Source: an uncultured Actinomycetes bacterium
GTDB taxonomy: Bacteria > Actinomycetota > Thermoleophilia > Gaiellales > F1-60-MAGs149
Direction of reading: 5' to 3'
Assembly: GCA_903847495.1 (NCBI GenBank)
Contig: CAINDT010000273.1
Location: 1 to 6,558 of the forward strand
Length of the DNA: 6,558 bases
Each line of letters begins with the position of its first letter. The stretch's first letter is position 1. This document shows, piece after piece, positions 5,191-6,558 of this stretch. Under the pieces are notes generated by a model, which searched no databases, had not been told where the DNA came from, and saw only the letters and a program-made list of their open reading frames with translations. The position numbers were made by a program, and so were the translations under genes.

Positions 5191-6546
5191 ATGAAGACTC
5201 GCATTTCCCTCGTGCTGCTCGTGATGGCGGCGACCCTGCTCTTGACCGCCACGGCGGGAGCTGCCACCCGCTCCATCTCCCGCACCGCGACGACGACGTT
5301 CTTCGGGCAGGCGATCCCGCCGGTCGGCACCGAGCTGACCAACGTGGCGCTGTTCAAGGATCCGGCGACGGGCCAGCCCAAGGCGGTGGCGAAGTCCATC
5401 AAGGTGACGGCCGATGCCAACGGCGTCCTCACCGCGCAGGTTGCGCTCGAGGCCGGCTCGGGCAGCACGCTCGACGCCACGCTGACGTGGGAGAACGAGT
5501 GCCATTGGCAGCTCAGCGTTGCCGCGAACTCGGCACCCGGCGCGCCATCGACGAACGCCACCGCGGTCAACCTCGACCACGTCAGCGGCTCGATCAAGAA
5601 CACCGGCTGCGCGATGCACGTCAACATGCTGCTGACCGGGTACGTGCTCGGGAACTCCACCTTCAACGTCACGCTCTACGCGAACAAGGGGGGCTTCGAG
5701 GGATCGGCCGAGGTCAACGACCTCGTGCTGGGGGGCACCACCTATCCGCACGTCAAGATCTCCGTCTCGACCCTCTCGCCGAAGGTCCACCTGCAGGGCA
5801 CGATGAAGTCGAGCATCGGCACGTTCACGACGGATTCCTACGTGAGTGCGCCCAACGGGGCGTATGAGCTCCAGTTGCACGTAACGGGTGCCGATCTCGT
5901 ATTCAAGACCGCGACGTTCCAGATCACGGCGTTTCACTTCAAGGCCAACACCTCGATCCCGGCGAGCGGCAATGCGTCCTACGTGGTCTCCAGCGCAACC
6001 GCCGGCGGAACGCTCGTGATGAAGAAGACGACGTACACGCTGCACGACATCTCGCTCAAGATGGTCGGAGGCACGGTCACGGAGTTCGGCTTCAAGATCC
6101 ACATCCGGCACGAGAAGTCGCCGTCCGAGATCTACGACGGGATGCTCGAGATGCGCCTCGACGGCGACGGTGGCACGTTCGAGGAGCTGACCCAGGGCAG
6201 CAACGACAACGGCTGGCAGCTCGCCAAGGCCGAGAAGACCTACACGAAAGCCCTGCTCGGGCACGTCCTCCTCGCGAAGACTCGCGCCATCTCGAAGAAG
6301 TACAAGAACAAGCGCTTCAAGCGCACCGTCACGATCGGCCTGACCTTCGGTGTGTCGGTGTACAAGACGTCGTCCTCGTCTGCGTATCACGCGTACATCG
6401 GCGCCGGTGGCTTCTTCGACGCCGACCGCATCTCCGGCGGTTTCGGCTGCACCTTTGCCACCGAGTCCACGAACTTCTCCTGCCTCGGCACGATTCGCTT
6501 GAACCCAGCCTGGGCCGGCGTGTACCGCTACACCTGGGAGGTCTAG
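5191..6546 (+). CDS. Secreted beta-rich protein of unknown function
   Basis: I do not recognise this 451-aa protein. It starts with a clear Sec signal peptide: basic MKTR, a hydrophobic core (about 5-20) and an A-G-A site predicting cleavage after residue 24. No lipobox, later transmembrane helix or LPXTG-type anchor is seen, so the mature protein is probably released or held in the envelope. The mature part is rich in Thr, Ser, Gly, Val and Lys with alternating hydrophobic residues, suggesting mostly beta structure. Three similar hairpin-like segments start near residues 177, 235 and 274 (for example DLVLGGTTY and TLVMKKTTY). Four cysteines (104, 140, 420, 431) could form two disulfides. A strongly basic stretch lies at about 363-379. 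The gene is 46 bp behind clpS but has its own likely promoter and no ribosome-binding site. No enzyme motif is apparent; a surface-binding or structural role is only a guess. Confidence 0.82.
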   Translation: MKTRISLVLLVMAATLLLTATAGAATRSISRTATTTFFGQAIPPVGTELTNVALFKDPATGQPKAVAKSIKVTADANGVLTAQVALEAGSGSTLDATLTWENECHWQLSVAANSAPGAPSTNATAVNLDHVSGSIKNTGCAMHVNMLLTGYVLGNSTFNVTLYANKGGFEGSAEVNDLVLGGTTYPHVKISVSTLSPKVHLQGTMKSSIGTFTTDSYVSAPNGAYELQLHVTGADLVFKTATFQITAFHFKANTSIPASGNASYVVSSATAGGTLVMKKTTYTLHDISLKMVGGTVTEFGFKIHIRHEKSPSEIYDGMLEMRLDGDGGTFEELTQGSNDNGWQLAKAEKTYTKALLGHVLLAKTRAISKKYKNKRFKRTVTIGLTFGVSVYKTSSSSAYHAYIGAGGFFDADRISGGFGCTFATESTNFSCLGTIRLNPAWAGVYRYTWEV

Positions 6547-6558
6547 CCGCCATGCGGC

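Noticed and set aside
4984..6390. 468-codon open frame on the minus strand across clpS and the secreted-protein gene
   Set aside because: Low-complexity Arg/Gly/Glu translation without motifs, and it crosses two well-supported plus-strand genes and their intergenic region.

Overview
The window is a GC-rich, densely coded chromosomal segment, most likely from an actinobacterium and probably from the Thermoleophilia/Solirubrobacterales side. This is inferred from frequent GTG starts, a Hanks-type Ser/Thr kinase, a PdtaS/PdtaR-type (ANTAR) two-component pair and a ClpS adaptor. I did no database comparison. There are no rRNA, tRNA, CRISPR or complete mobile-element genes.

Left part (1-2070). 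The 5' end of a Ser/Thr protein kinase gene runs leftward out of the window. Across an 81-bp divergent intergenic region carrying a small inverted repeat lies a rightward gene for a single-pass membrane protein with a CARDB-like Ig-fold C-terminus. A small membrane-anchored DUF4446-family gene follows 13 bp later, probably in the same transcript.

Middle (2071-2732). A short intergenic spacer holds a striking 43-bp near-perfect palindrome (15-bp perfect arms, core GGGGTCTGACCCC) that looks like a dispersed extragenic palindromic element. It lies just upstream of a gene for a small zinc-finger HNH endonuclease.

Right-centre (2780-5144). Three genes are joined by two identical 4-bp GTGA stop/start overlaps: a soluble histidine kinase with two GAF regions and a HisKA_2 phosphoacceptor (PdtaS-like), an ANTAR response regulator (PdtaR-like) that should act on nascent RNA, and a compact ClpS-type N-degron adaptor. 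The layout suggests that a cytoplasmic signal sensed by GAF domains is passed to an RNA-binding antiterminator, with a proteolysis adaptor made from the same message. This is the most interesting gene arrangement here.

Right end (5145-6558). A perfect TTGACA -35 box, and spacing that would place transcription initiation at the ATG, precede a 451-aa secreted, beta-rich protein of unknown function. It has a signal peptide, four cysteines, repeated beta-hairpin-like segments and a strongly basic patch. I found no clear evidence of an entirely new system. The best leads are the palindromic element, the signalling-plus-ClpS operon and the unknown secreted protein.
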